Positions 51,136-62,057 of a DNA stretch of 64,000 nucleotides are shown here, piece after piece. Within the stretch, counting starts at the first letter, position 1. Every line of letters begins with the position of its first letter. A program made the translations under genes and the position numbers. This stretch comes from JBBQVZ01 sp963695975. GTDB taxonomy: Bacteria > Actinomycetota > UBA4738 > HRBIN12. The notes under the pieces are model-generated. The model did not search any database. It worked only from the letters and a program-made list of their open reading frames with translations, and was not told where the DNA came from. The stretch spans positions 62,001 through 126,000 of the forward strand of contig CAVOIB010000007.1 of NCBI GenBank assembly GCA_963695975.1. Direction: 5' to 3'.

Positions 51136-52122
51136 ATGAGCGAACGTCCGAACGTCTTGGTCACCCGCCCGATCATGGAGGAGCCTATGCGCGTCCTCCG
51201 CGAGCGGTGCGACGTGACGATCCACGAGAACGCGTTCGGGATCCCACGGGAGGAGCTCCTGGAGGTCGTGCGCGGACGCGACGCGATCATCACGATGCTC
51301 ACCGAGAAGGTCGATGCCGAATTCCTGGCGGCCGCGGGACCCCAGCTGAGGATCGTGGCGAACCACGCCGTGGGATTCGACAACATCGACGTGGCGGCGT
51401 GCACGGCCGCAGGCGTGTTGGCCACGAACACCCCCGACGTGTTGACGGAGACGACCGCCGACACCGCGTTCGCGCTGCTCATGTCCGCGGCACGCCGGAT
51501 CGGCGAGGGCGAGCGGTTCCTCCGCGCCCGCACATCGTGGATCTGGGGCCCGCTGATGATGCTCGGCCAAGACGTCCATCACAAGACGATCGGGATCGTC
51601 GGGTTCGGTCGGATCGGGCAGGCGGTCGCGCGCAGGGCCCGCGGCTTCGGCATGCGCGTCCTCTACAGCGACGCCGTCCAGATGCCGCCTGAGGTCGAGA
51701 CCGAGACCGGTGCCGAACGTCGCGAACTGAACGACCTGCTGGCCGAGGCCGACTTCGTCTCGATCCACACGAACCTGACGCCCGAGACGCGACACCTGTT
51801 CGGCGCGGACGCGTTCGCGCGGATGAAGCCCACCGCCGTGCTCGTGAACACGTCGCGCGGCCCGGTCGTGGATGAGTCGGCGCTCGCCGATGCGCTCGTG
51901 GCGGGCGAGATCTTCGCCGCCGGACTCGACGTCTTCGAGCGCGAGCCGGAGGTGGAGGAGCGGCTGCTCTCGCTCGAGAACGTCGTCGTGATCCCGCACC
52001 TGGGCAGCGCCACCGTCGACACGCGCGACGCGATGGGACACCTCGCGGTCAGGAACGTGTTCGCGGCTCTCGACGGCGAACGGCCACCGACGTTGCTCAA
52101 CCCCGAAGCGATCGGATCATGA
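51136..52122 (+). CDS. hprA: D-2-hydroxyacid dehydrogenase, hydroxypyruvate/glyoxylate reductase type
   Basis: A 328-residue D-isomer-specific dehydrogenase. The NAD fold has GFGRIG (156-161), and the catalytic residues are Arg241 (NTSRG), Glu270 (FEREP) and His288 (PHLGS), as in glycerate dehydrogenases. It should reduce hydroxypyruvate to D-glycerate, or glyoxylate to glycolate. The ATG follows GGGAGGAGC. It lies just upstream of the serine-glyoxylate aminotransferase and malyl-CoA genes, which supplies the metabolic context: hydroxypyruvate is the product of that aminotransferase. Confidence 0.88.
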   Translation: MSERPNVLVTRPIMEEPMRVLRERCDVTIHENAFGIPREELLEVVRGRDAIITMLTEKVDAEFLAAAGPQLRIVANHAVGFDNIDVAACTAAGVLATNTPDVLTETTADTAFALLMSAARRIGEGERFLRARTSWIWGPLMMLGQDVHHKTIGIVGFGRIGQAVARRARGFGMRVLYSDAVQMPPEVETETGAERRELNDLLAEADFVSIHTNLTPETRHLFGADAFARMKPTAVLVNTSRGPVVDESALADALVAGEIFAAGLDVFEREPEVEERLLSLENVVVIPHLGSATVDTRDAMGHLAVRNVFAALDGERPPTLLNPEAIGS

Positions 52123-52187
52123 ACGCCGCACGCGATCGCTGACCACGGTTCGTTCGCCCGACTATCGCCGGTCACAGGGCCTGGCCT

Positions 52188-52217
52188 ATACTCGAACGTC
52201 TCCTGAACGGCCGTTCA
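52188..52217 (+). promoter_or_regulatory. Promoter and 14-bp palindrome before the aminotransferase gene
   Basis: A TATACT -10-like box (52188-52193) is followed by the perfect palindrome TGAACGGCCGTTCA (52204-52217), which ends 16 bp before the TTG start. The palindrome would lie at about +5 to +18 of the transcript, a typical repressor-operator position, for example a TetR- or GntR-type repressor. A promoter here would let the sgaA-mcl-mtkAB part be expressed apart from hprA. Confidence 0.6.
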
Positions 52218-52233
52218 ACCGAAGGAGCCCATC

Positions 52234-53376
52234 TTGGCCGAACTCGTGACCTCCATCCCCCCGATCCATCCCGGAGACCGCCTCTTGTGCGGACCCGGTC
52301 CGTCGAACGTGCATCCCAAAGTCCTCGAGGCACTGCAGCTGCCGATCAACGGGCACCTCGATCCCGACTTCTGGGATCTGCTGCTGGACCTGGTGGAGGG
52401 GTTCAAGGCGCTCTGGCGCCGTCCGGACGGGCTCTCGCTCTGTCTGAGCGCCAGCGGCACCTCCGGCATGGAGGCGGGGCTCGTGAACCTGGTGCAACCC
52501 GGCGATCCAGTGGTCGTGATCCACTCGGGGTTCTTCGGTGCGCGGATCGCCGAGATGGCGCGCCGCGCGGGCGCGGAGCTGATCGAGCTCACCGCGCCGC
52601 TCGGGCAGATCGTCCCGCTCGAGCAGGTGACGGAGGCCCTCATCAAGCACCCCGACACGAAGCTCGTCGGGGTGGCCCACGCGGAGACCTCGACCGGCGT
52701 GCGCTACCCGGTGGACGGGCTGGGAGGCGCCATCCGCGCGGCCGGCGCCGACGATGCCCTGTTGCTCGCTGACTGCGTGACGTCGCTCGGAGGCGAGGAG
52801 GTCTCCCCCGTCACGTGGGGCATCGACTACGCGTACTCCTGCTCGCAGAAGTCGCTCGGCTGTCCCCCGGGGCTCTCGCCGTTCAGCCTCTCGCCGCGTG
52901 CGCTCGAGCGGATCGCGGATCGCAAGGCTCCCGTGTCCTCCTTCTCGTTCGACATCGAGCTGTTGCGCAAGTATTGGATCGAGCGGCCGATCACCTACCA
53001 CCACACGATGCCGATCCTGCAGTACTACGCGCTCTACGAAGGGATCCGGCTGGCGCTCGAGGAAGGTCTCGAGGCGCGCTGGGCGCGACACGAGGACGCC
53101 GGCCGATACTTCCAGCAGCAGATGCGTGATCGCGGATACACGTTCCTCTCGGACCCCGAGCATCAGCTCTGGGAGCTGTCGGCCATCGACGTCCCCGAAG
53201 GCGTCGACGGCAAGGAGGTCCAGACGCGGATCCTGCGGGAGTTCGGGATCGAGGTGGGCGGCGGGCTCGGGCCGACCGCCCCGCCGATCTGGCGTGTCGG
53301 CCTGATGGGCGTGAACGCGAACCGGGAAACCGCCGATCGGGTCATCGCTGCGTTCGACGCCGTGCTGCCACGGTAG
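52234..53376 (+). CDS. sgaA: Serine-glyoxylate (alanine-glyoxylate type) aminotransferase
   Basis: A 380-residue fold-type-I, class V PLP enzyme. The cofactor lysine is Lys206 in CSQKSLGCPPG, with AHAETSTG at 149-156 upstream, as in serine- and alanine-glyoxylate aminotransferases. The reaction proposed is serine plus glyoxylate to hydroxypyruvate plus glycine. The TTG start follows AAGGAG. Other class V enzymes act on purine or sulfur amino acids, but the neighbours (hydroxypyruvate reductase before, malyl-CoA lyase after) favour this assignment. Confidence 0.88.
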   Translation: MAELVTSIPPIHPGDRLLCGPGPSNVHPKVLEALQLPINGHLDPDFWDLLLDLVEGFKALWRRPDGLSLCLSASGTSGMEAGLVNLVQPGDPVVVIHSGFFGARIAEMARRAGAELIELTAPLGQIVPLEQVTEALIKHPDTKLVGVAHAETSTGVRYPVDGLGGAIRAAGADDALLLADCVTSLGGEEVSPVTWGIDYAYSCSQKSLGCPPGLSPFSLSPRALERIADRKAPVSSFSFDIELLRKYWIERPITYHHTMPILQYYALYEGIRLALEEGLEARWARHEDAGRYFQQQMRDRGYTFLSDPEHQLWELSAIDVPEGVDGKEVQTRILREFGIEVGGGLGPTAPPIWRVGLMGVNANRETADRVIAAFDAVLPR

Positions 53377-53381
53377 GCGCC

Positions 53382-54347
53382 ATGGCGCGCAAAGACCGAC
53401 CGCACCGCAGCGAGCTCGCCGTCCCCGGCACCAACGTCCGGGCGATGACCAAGGCGCCTACGCTCGGCGCGGACCTGGTGTTCCTGGATCTCGAGGACGC
53501 GGTCGCGCCCGACGACAAGGAGCAAGCACGAACGAACGTCATCGAGGCGTTGCTCGGCCAGGACTGGACCCGATGCGCCGTGAGCGTCCGCGTGAACGGG
53601 CTCGACACGCATTGGTGCTACCGAGACGTCGTGGAGGTCGTCGAACAGGCCGGCGAGATCCTCGACACCGTGTTGGTTCCCAAGGTTGGCTCGCCCTCGG
53701 ACGTGGAGTTCGTCGCGACGCTGCTCGATCAGATCGAGCAGCGGAACGGCTGGCCGGCCGGGCGTATCGGCATCCACATCCTGATCGAGACCGCCAAGGG
53801 GATGGCGAACGTGGAGTCGATCTCGCGCGCCCGCCCAGATCGCTTGGAGGCCATGGTGTTCGGCGTGGCGGACTATGCGGCAAGCGTTCGAGCGCGCACC
53901 ACGAACATCGGCGGCGCGAACCCCGACTATGCGGTGCTCACCGACGCCGACGCCGCCGGCGAGCGAGCCTTGCACTGGGGTGACCAGTGGCACTTCGGCA
54001 TCTCACGGATGGTCGCGGCATGCAGGGCGGAGGGCCTGCGTCCGATCGACGGACCCTTCGGCGACTACGAGGACGCGGAGGGGTTCCGCGCGGCGGCGCG
54101 ACGCGCCGCCGCGCTCGGGTGCGAGGGGAAATGGGCGATCCACCCCTCACAGGTGACGCTCGCGAACGAGGTCTTCACGCCGTCGCCCGACGAAGTCGAG
54201 AAGGCCCGGCGGATCCTCGAGGCGATGGAGCAGGCGGCGAAGGAAGGCAAGGGCGCGGTGGCGCTCGACGGCCGGCTGATCGACGCCGCGTCGATCCGCA
54301 TGGCCGAGGCGCTGATCGCGAAGGTCGACCAGATCGAGGCCCGATGA
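53382..54347 (+). CDS. mcl: L-malyl-CoA/beta-methylmalyl-CoA lyase family protein
   Basis: A 321-residue CoA ester lyase of the CitE/Mcl family. It has LDLEDAVAP near the N-terminus, Arg70 (VSVRVNG), LVPKVGS, metal-binding Glu136 in IETAKG and Asp164 in GVADY, and KWAIHPSQ towards the end. It would split malyl-CoA into acetyl-CoA and glyoxylate. Length fits Mcl rather than citrate lyase subunits, and no other citrate lyase genes are present. It follows the aminotransferase after 5 bp and overlaps mtkA by 4 bp (ATGA). Confidence 0.88.
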   Translation: MARKDRPHRSELAVPGTNVRAMTKAPTLGADLVFLDLEDAVAPDDKEQARTNVIEALLGQDWTRCAVSVRVNGLDTHWCYRDVVEVVEQAGEILDTVLVPKVGSPSDVEFVATLLDQIEQRNGWPAGRIGIHILIETAKGMANVESISRARPDRLEAMVFGVADYAASVRARTTNIGGANPDYAVLTDADAAGERALHWGDQWHFGISRMVAACRAEGLRPIDGPFGDYEDAEGFRAAARRAAALGCEGKWAIHPSQVTLANEVFTPSPDEVEKARRILEAMEQAAKEGKGAVALDGRLIDAASIRMAEALIAKVDQIEAR

Positions 54348-55516
54348 ACATCCACGAGTACCAGGCGAAGGCGCTGCTCCGCTCTTACCGGATCACGACC
54401 CCGCGCGGTGAGGTCGTGTACACGGCCAAGGCCGCCGCTCGGGTCGCCGAGGATCTCGGCGGTGGCCGCTGGGTCGTGAAGGCGCAGATCCATGCGGGCG
54501 GCCGCGGCAAGGCCGGGGGTGTGCGCATCGCCACCACGCCCGAGCAGATCGCAGAGCTCGCCGACCAGATGCTGGGGTCCACGCTCGTGACGCCCCAGAC
54601 CGGGCCGGAGGGACAGCACGTCAGCCGGCTCCTGGTCGAACGGGCCTCACGGATCGAGCGCGAGTTCTATCTTTCGCTCTTCGTCGACCGCGACTCCCAG
54701 CGTGTCGTCGTGATCGCGAGCGCCGAAGGTGGCGTGGACATCGAGGAGGTGGCGGCGCGTGACCCCGACGCGATCCACACCGAGTACGTGGATCCCGGCG
54801 TCGGGCTGCTGGACTTCCAGTGCCGCAAGGTCGCGGACGCGATCGGCCTGGGGAACAGGACCACATCGTTCACCCGGCTGCTGAAGCGCATCTACCGTCT
54901 GTTCCGCGACAGCGACTGCCTGCTCCTCGAGATCAACCCGTTCATCGAGGCCGAGGACGGCGAGCTGGTGGCGCTCGACTGCAAGATGAGCTTCGACGAC
55001 AACGCGCTCTTCCGCCAGGGGGACATCGTGGAGCTCCGCGACTTCGATGAGGAGGACCCGAAGGAGGTCGAAGCCTCCGGGCACGGCCTGAACTACATCG
55101 CGCTCGATGGGAATGTCGGCTGCATCGTGAACGGCGCGGGCCTCGCGATGGGAACGATGGACGCGATCGTGCACCACGGCGGCCGCCCGGCGAACTTCCT
55201 GGACGTCGGCGGGGGCGCCAGCCCCGAGAAGATCGCGAACGCGTTCCGGATCGTGCTGAAGGACCCGAACGTGCGCGTGATCTTGGTGAACATCTTCGCC
55301 GGGATCAACCGGTGCGACTGGATCGCGGAAGGCGTGGTGCAGGCGACGCGAGACCAGGCCATCGAGGTCCCCGTCATCGTGCGCCTGGCCGGGACCAACG
55401 TTGAGGAGGGCCGGGCGATCCTTGACGAAAGCGGCCTCTCGCTGATCCAGGCCGAGGACCTCGACGACGCGGCACGCAAGGCCGTCGCCGCGGCCGCCTC
55501 GGAGGTGCCCGCGTGA
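54344..55516 (+). CDS. mtkA: Malate-CoA ligase beta subunit (MtkA), SucC-like
   Basis: A 390-residue ATP-grasp subunit of the succinate/malate-CoA ligase family. It has KAQIHAGGRGKAGG (46-59), EINPF and a GGGAS CoA-ligase region. Segments such as KMSFDDNALFR, VNIFAGINRCDW and VRLAGTNVEEG are, from my recall of the families, closer to malate-CoA ligase (malate thiokinase) than to SucC, which usually reads GKLGADGNALFR and NIFGGIVRCD. Gene order next to mcl supports malate as the substrate. The ATG overlaps the mcl stop by 4 bp; the longer frame upstream lies inside mcl. Confidence 0.82.
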   Translation: MNIHEYQAKALLRSYRITTPRGEVVYTAKAAARVAEDLGGGRWVVKAQIHAGGRGKAGGVRIATTPEQIAELADQMLGSTLVTPQTGPEGQHVSRLLVERASRIEREFYLSLFVDRDSQRVVVIASAEGGVDIEEVAARDPDAIHTEYVDPGVGLLDFQCRKVADAIGLGNRTTSFTRLLKRIYRLFRDSDCLLLEINPFIEAEDGELVALDCKMSFDDNALFRQGDIVELRDFDEEDPKEVEASGHGLNYIALDGNVGCIVNGAGLAMGTMDAIVHHGGRPANFLDVGGGASPEKIANAFRIVLKDPNVRVILVNIFAGINRCDWIAEGVVQATRDQAIEVPVIVRLAGTNVEEGRAILDESGLSLIQAEDLDDAARKAVAAAASEVPA

Positions 55517-56388
55517 GCGTCTTCGTCGACAAGGACTCCCGCGTCATCATCCAGGGCTTCACCGGACAGCACGCCACGTTCCATGCCGAGGAGGCGATGT
55601 CGTTCGGAACCAAGGTGGTCGGCGGCGTCACACCCGGGAAGGGCGGAACCACCCACCTCGGGCTGCCGGTCTTCAACAGCGTGGACGAGGCCGTCGACGA
55701 AACCGGCGCCGACGTCACCGGGATCTTCGTGCCGCCGGCCCTCGCCACCGACTCGTTGCTGGAGGCGGCCGAGGCCGGCGTCTCCATCGCGGTCATCATC
55801 GCGGACGGCGTGCCGGTGCAGGACATGGTCAAGACGAAGGGCTACCTCGCCGGACGCCAGACCCAGATCATCGGACCGAACTCCCCGGGCATCATCACGC
55901 CCGGTGAGTGCAAGGTCGGCATCATGCCGTCGCATATCTATTCCACTGGCCGGATCGGCGTGGTCTCGCGTTCCGGCACGCTGAACTACGAGGCCGTGTC
56001 GCAGATGACGAAGCTCGGGTTGGGCCAATCCACCTGTGTCGGCATCGGAGGCGACCCCGTGAACGGCACCGACTTCAAGACGGTCCTGCACGAGTTCGAG
56101 AACGACGACGACACCGACGTGGTCGTGATGATCGGCGAGATCGGCGGCCAGCAGGAGGTCGAGGCCGCACGGTGGGCGCGCCAGTACATGTCCAAGCCGC
56201 TCGTGGTGTTCATCGCGGGCGTGTCGGCTCCGCGCGGGCGCCGAATGGGGCACGCGGGTGCCGTGATCAGCGGTGACGCGGACACGGCAACGGCGAAGCT
56301 CGACGCGATCGAGGCGATGGGCCATCACACGGTCCGGAACCCGGCCGACATCGGCGACACCGTGCTGCGGGTCTTGAAGGAGATCTAG
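55513..56388 (+). CDS. mtkB: Malate-CoA ligase alpha subunit (MtkB), SucD-like
   Basis: A 291-residue CoA-binding subunit. The phosphorylated histidine is His247 in RRMGHAGA, with the CoA-fold start QGFTGQH and the GPNSPGIITPGECKVGIMP loop (121-139). It forms a heteromer with the previous gene to activate malate (or succinate) with CoA and ATP. Alone it cannot be told from SucD; the assignment follows its partner and the malyl-CoA lyase. The GTG overlaps the mtkA stop by 4 bp. It ends the operon. Confidence 0.82.
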   Translation: MSVFVDKDSRVIIQGFTGQHATFHAEEAMSFGTKVVGGVTPGKGGTTHLGLPVFNSVDEAVDETGADVTGIFVPPALATDSLLEAAEAGVSIAVIIADGVPVQDMVKTKGYLAGRQTQIIGPNSPGIITPGECKVGIMPSHIYSTGRIGVVSRSGTLNYEAVSQMTKLGLGQSTCVGIGGDPVNGTDFKTVLHEFENDDDTDVVVMIGEIGGQQEVEAARWARQYMSKPLVVFIAGVSAPRGRRMGHAGAVISGDADTATAKLDAIEAMGHHTVRNPADIGDTVLRVLKEI

Positions 56389-56591
56389 CAGCGGTCCGGG
56401 CGGTCCCCTGAACGAAGGTTTCCCCCGCACCGCACGTCGCGGCAGAGTCCGACCGCTCGCGTCTCGAGTAGGGTAATAGGGCTCGCCACGGAACGAAGCC
56501 AACGACCGGCAGTCGGGATTAGGGGTTCGTGGCGCCCATCGCTTCGCTCCCGTACGCCAGAAGGGGGGAACCCGATTTGAGGTTCCAGAAG

Positions 56592-57716
56592 ATGAAGGTA
56601 TCGGCCCGCGCGACCGCGTTGGCCCTCGGACTCGGCGTGACTGCGGTGCTCGTGACGGCACTTCCCGCGTCCGCGTCGACGATCACGTCGTTCACGCCAT
56701 CGTGCGGTATCGCCGCGACCGTGGTCACCATCAACGGTAGCGGCTTCACCGGGATGACCGACGTCCTGTTCAACGGTACGTCCTCGACGGGCGAGGTCTT
56801 CGTCTCGGACGCCCAGGTGACCGCGACGGTGCCTGCGGGTGCCGCGGCAGGGCCGATCACCGTCGAGACCCCGGCCGCCGACACCGCGAGCACGGCGAAC
56901 TTCATCCCCGCCGCCGCAGGGGTGCCGACGATCACATCGTTCGCGCCGACGACCGGGAGCGTGGGATCGAGCGTCGTCATCACCGGAACGAACTTCGGGT
57001 GCACGTCGTCGGTCGTGTTCAACACCACGCCAGCGACGACCTACGTCGTCAACTCGGCGACCCAGATCACCGCGACGGTGCCGGCCGGCACCACGACCGG
57101 TCCGCTGCACGTGACGACCACCGGTGGCGGTCCCGCGAACAGCGCGACCAGCTTCACCGTGGTCGCTGGACCGTCGATCACGTCGTTCTCGCCGACGAGC
57201 GGCGACGTTGGGACGAGCGTCACGATCACCGGAACCAACCTCACGGGGGTGACGGCCGTCAAGTTCAACGGCGTCACGGCGGTGTTCACGACGAGCACCG
57301 CCACGTCGGTGACCGCGACCGTTCCGGCGGGTGCGACCACCGGCAAGATAACGGTCACGACCCCAGGCGGAACGGCAACGAGCGCCACGAAGTTCACGGT
57401 GACAGGCGCGGTCACGAAGCACGAACGCTCCGTGAGCCTGAAGCTCAAGGGGTCATTGACCGCGAGCGGGACCGTCAAGGTCGCCGATGGGTTCAACGCC
57501 TGTCGGTCCAACGTGACCGTCGAGATCCAGCGCCTGAAGAACGGCAATTGGATCAAGGTCGGGTCGGACAAGACCTCCTCCGATGGGAAGTACAAGAAGA
57601 CCGTGGAGGACAACTCCGGCAAGTACCGCGCACTGGTCGGAAAGAAGACGCTGAACGGCGGCGACGACATCTGCGTGAAGGACACGTCGCCGACCGTGAA
57701 GCACACGCACAGCTGA
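56592..57716 (+). CDS. Secreted protein with three TIG (IPT) domains
   Basis: A 374-residue exported protein. It has a signal peptide of about 28 residues (MKVSARATAL..., ending ASA), then three IPT/TIG beta-sandwich domains that each start ITSF and contain an ITGTNF- or INGSGF-type core, and a C-terminal domain of about 90 residues with a conserved-looking LKGSLTASGTVKVADGFNAC and two further cysteines. TIG domains bind carbohydrate or build surface fibres. I use the ATG after GAGG; a TTG 15 bp upstream is an alternative. The 203-bp gap before it holds a possible promoter (GTAAT near 56475) and nothing else clear. Confidence 0.72.
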   Translation: MKVSARATALALGLGVTAVLVTALPASASTITSFTPSCGIAATVVTINGSGFTGMTDVLFNGTSSTGEVFVSDAQVTATVPAGAAAGPITVETPAADTASTANFIPAAAGVPTITSFAPTTGSVGSSVVITGTNFGCTSSVVFNTTPATTYVVNSATQITATVPAGTTTGPLHVTTTGGGPANSATSFTVVAGPSITSFSPTSGDVGTSVTITGTNLTGVTAVKFNGVTAVFTTSTATSVTATVPAGATTGKITVTTPGGTATSATKFTVTGAVTKHERSVSLKLKGSLTASGTVKVADGFNACRSNVTVEIQRLKNGNWIKVGSDKTSSDGKYKKTVEDNSGKYRALVGKKTLNGGDDICVKDTSPTVKHTHS

Positions 57717-57738
57717 CGTCAGAACACCGACGTCGAAC

Positions 57739-57773
57739 AAGGAGCGGCCCCCTCAGGGGCCGCTCCTTCGTTT
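57739..57773 (+). terminator. Strong intrinsic terminator
   Basis: A perfect 13-bp stem (AAGGAGCGGCCCC at 57739-57751 with GGGGCCGCTCCTT at 57756-57768), a 4-base loop and then CGTTT. This is the clearest intrinsic terminator in the window and follows the TIG protein gene by 22 bp, so it ends that transcript before the glycosidase gene. Confidence 0.9.
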
Positions 57774-57794
57774 ACCCGGAAGCCGCCCGGTAGG

Positions 57795-58925
57795 ATGGGC
57801 CGCATGTCCTTCCCCGGCTACCGCGTCCGATCCCTGACGGGGGTCGGCGTCGCCACCGCCGTGCTCCTGTCGGCTCTGCTCAGCGCCCGGGTCGCGATGG
57901 GCACCACGGGCCGCCCGAACGTCCGCGTGATCGCGCCGGGAATCGCGCTCACCACGTACGCCGACCGCCGGCTTCCGGTCCGCGCCTACGTCCTGTGGAT
58001 CGACCCTGCCCAGGGAGCCTCGATCGACCTGGCGCTCGCGCACGGTCAGCTCGGCGAGCTGGAGCCAACCAGCGGGATGGCGAAAGATCACGGGGCGATC
58101 GTCGCGATCAACGGCGATCTCGGCGCGCTGAGCCACCGACCCGCACACCCGTTCGCACTGAACGGCGATCTCGTCCAGACCTCGCCGGCGCTCGGCGCGA
58201 TGTTCTCGATCTCCTCCGACGGGGCGCTGCGGATCGGCAAGCCAAGCCAGAGTGCGAGCGTCACGGATGTGAGCACGAACCAGACCCTGCCCATCGCGTC
58301 GTGGAACCACGGCCGGCCGAGCATCGGGGAGCTCACCGCCTATACGGATCTCGGCGGGGCGCTCGAGGCGCCCCGAGCTTTCACCTGCTCAGCGCGGCTG
58401 TTGCCGACTGGGCCTTCGTCGGCGACGGACGCCGGCACCACCCGCACGTACACGGTGGATGAGACCGGGTGTTACTCGAACAGGCTTCGGACCGACGGAG
58501 GCGTCGTGATCTCTGCCGTTCCGACCACCGACGAGGCGACGTTCGTCCGGTCGCTGCAACAGGGCGAAGAGATGCGGGTCGACTGGTCCCTCGGCTGGCC
58601 TGGGGTGGTCGACGCGATCGGCGGGAGCCACCTGCTCGTGCAGGACGGCCGAGCCGCGCTGGGCACCTGCTCCGGTGCCATCTGCGCACCCAACCCACGG
58701 ACCGGCATCGGCCTCACCGCGGACGGACGGATCGTCCTCGTGGTGGTCGACGGCCGGCAACGGCCGTCGACCGGGATGTCGCTCCCTGCCTTCGCCAGCT
58801 TCTTCGTCCGGTTAGGTGCGGTCTCCGCGATGAACCTGGACGGCGGAGGCTCGAGCACCATGGTGGTCAAGGGACAGGTCGTGAACCGGCCTTCGGACGG
58901 ATTCGAGCGCTCCGTGCCCAACGCC

Positions 58926-58949
<24 letters not shown>
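57795..58949 (+). CDS. Exported phosphodiester glycosidase family protein (NAGPA-like)
   Basis: A 384-residue protein with an N-terminal signal or anchor (about residues 13-35) and the phosphodiester glycosidase fold (NAGPA/DUF2233). It has HGAIVAINGDLG, NPRTGIGLTADG, VDGRQRPSTG and MNLDGGGSSTM, which are the family motifs. Such enzymes cut sugar-1-phosphodiester links, possibly in surface polymers. It starts 22 bp after the terminator of the TIG gene. Its last 24 bp overlap the convergent typA gene. Confidence 0.85.
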
Positions 58950-60788
<1,839 letters not shown>

Positions 60789-60797
60789 GGATCGAGC

Positions 60798-62016
60798 TTA
60801 CGGGCAGCGGAGCATGAAGCCCCCGTCGGCATCGACGGAGCACGTGTCGGTTCCGGCGCCGCCGTTCAGCGCGTCGTACCCGGCGCCGCCGGATACGACG
60901 TCGGAACCGTTATCGCCCTGGAGATCGTCGTTCCCATCGCCTCCGGCGAGCGAATCGTTGCCCGGCCCGCCGATCAGGAGATCGCTACCGCCTCCACCGT
61001 CGATGACATCGTCTCCTCCGCGCCCGCAGATCACGTCGTCGCCATCCGTGCCCACCAACGTGTCGGGGCCCGCCGTGCCAGGGATCGTGCACGCCGGGAC
61101 CGGCTCCCAGGTCGGCGAGAGGTCGGAGGTCGCGTCGCTCGTCACCTGCACGCGGGACTGCCCCTGGGCATCGACCACGAAGATGTCGGTGGGCCCGCCA
61201 CCCGCGGGGAACCCGACGTACGCGATGCTGAGCCCGTCGGGCGACCACGCGGGGCTCGACTCGTCGTCGCCACCCGGCGTCAGGTCGAGCTCGCCACCGC
61301 CGCCAGCGTCCATGACGTAGATGTCCGAGCCCGCCGCCGCCGCAACACCGTTCGAACGCGATCCGGGTGCCGTCGGGCGACCATGCGGGGTTGCCGTCGA
61401 TCTCGTCGTTGTTCGTGAGCCGCCTCACGCCCTCGCCGGTCGGGGTGGCGGTGTAGATCTCCGGGAACCCGCCGGCGCGCGTGCTGGCGAACGCGATCCG
61501 GGAGCCGTCGGGCGACCAGGCGGGCGCGAGGTCGTCGCCGTCACCGGCCTCCGACGTGATCTGCACCGTGCCGGTCCCGTCGGCGTTCATCACGAAGATG
61601 CGGAAGGGTCCGCCGGCCGAGATCCGCCGCGCGAACGCGATCCGCGTGGCGTCCGGAGACCAGGCCGGCTGCCGCTCGGCGAGCGTGCTCACCGTGAGCC
61701 GCGCGCCCCCGTTCCCATCCGCGTTCATGATGAACAGGTCCGGACGGCCCCCCGCGCGGAGCGTCTTCACGAACGCGATCCGGGTCCCGTCCGGCGACCA
61801 CGCGGGGTCCATCTCCTGGCTGGCGCTCTGCGAAAGGTTGACGGCGCCCGACCCGTCGACCGCGGACACGTAGACCTGCGCGTTCCCGTCCCGCATGCTC
61901 ATGAACGCGAGCCGGCCGGGGTTGGCCGCGAACCCGGCGGAGGCCGGAACCGATGGAAGCAGAACCATCGCGCTCGAAAGGAACGCGCACAACAGCAGCG
62001 AGGCTCGACGGCGCAT
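60798..62016 (-). pseudogene. TolB-type propeller with RTX calcium-binding repeats, frameshifted
   Basis: An exported protein of about 405 residues if repaired. It has a signal peptide (ending about ASAG), then TolB/PD40 propeller blades (AWSPDGTRIAF repeated), then a C-terminal run of RTX hemolysin-type repeats (GGAGYDALNGGAG and similar) that bind calcium. The frame shifts by one base inside the ccgccgccgccgc tract (61331-61342): the first half runs into GLGHLRHG, while the correct continuation GSDIYVMDAGGG is one frame over. Overall length is one base more than a multiple of three. It ends 9 bp before typA on the same strand. A read error at the repeat is the simplest explanation. Confidence 0.72.
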
Positions 62017-62057
62017 GGAGACCGACCCTACGGACGTGCCGCTACAGCGTCAACGAA

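Noticed and set aside
54344..56388. Ordinary succinyl-CoA synthetase (sucCD) of the TCA cycle
   Set aside because: It cannot be fully excluded, but the neighbouring malyl-CoA lyase and malate-type residues in the beta subunit favour malate-CoA ligase.
55093..56661. A 522-codon frame on the - strand
   Set aside because: It is antisense to mtkA and mtkB, which have full catalytic motifs.
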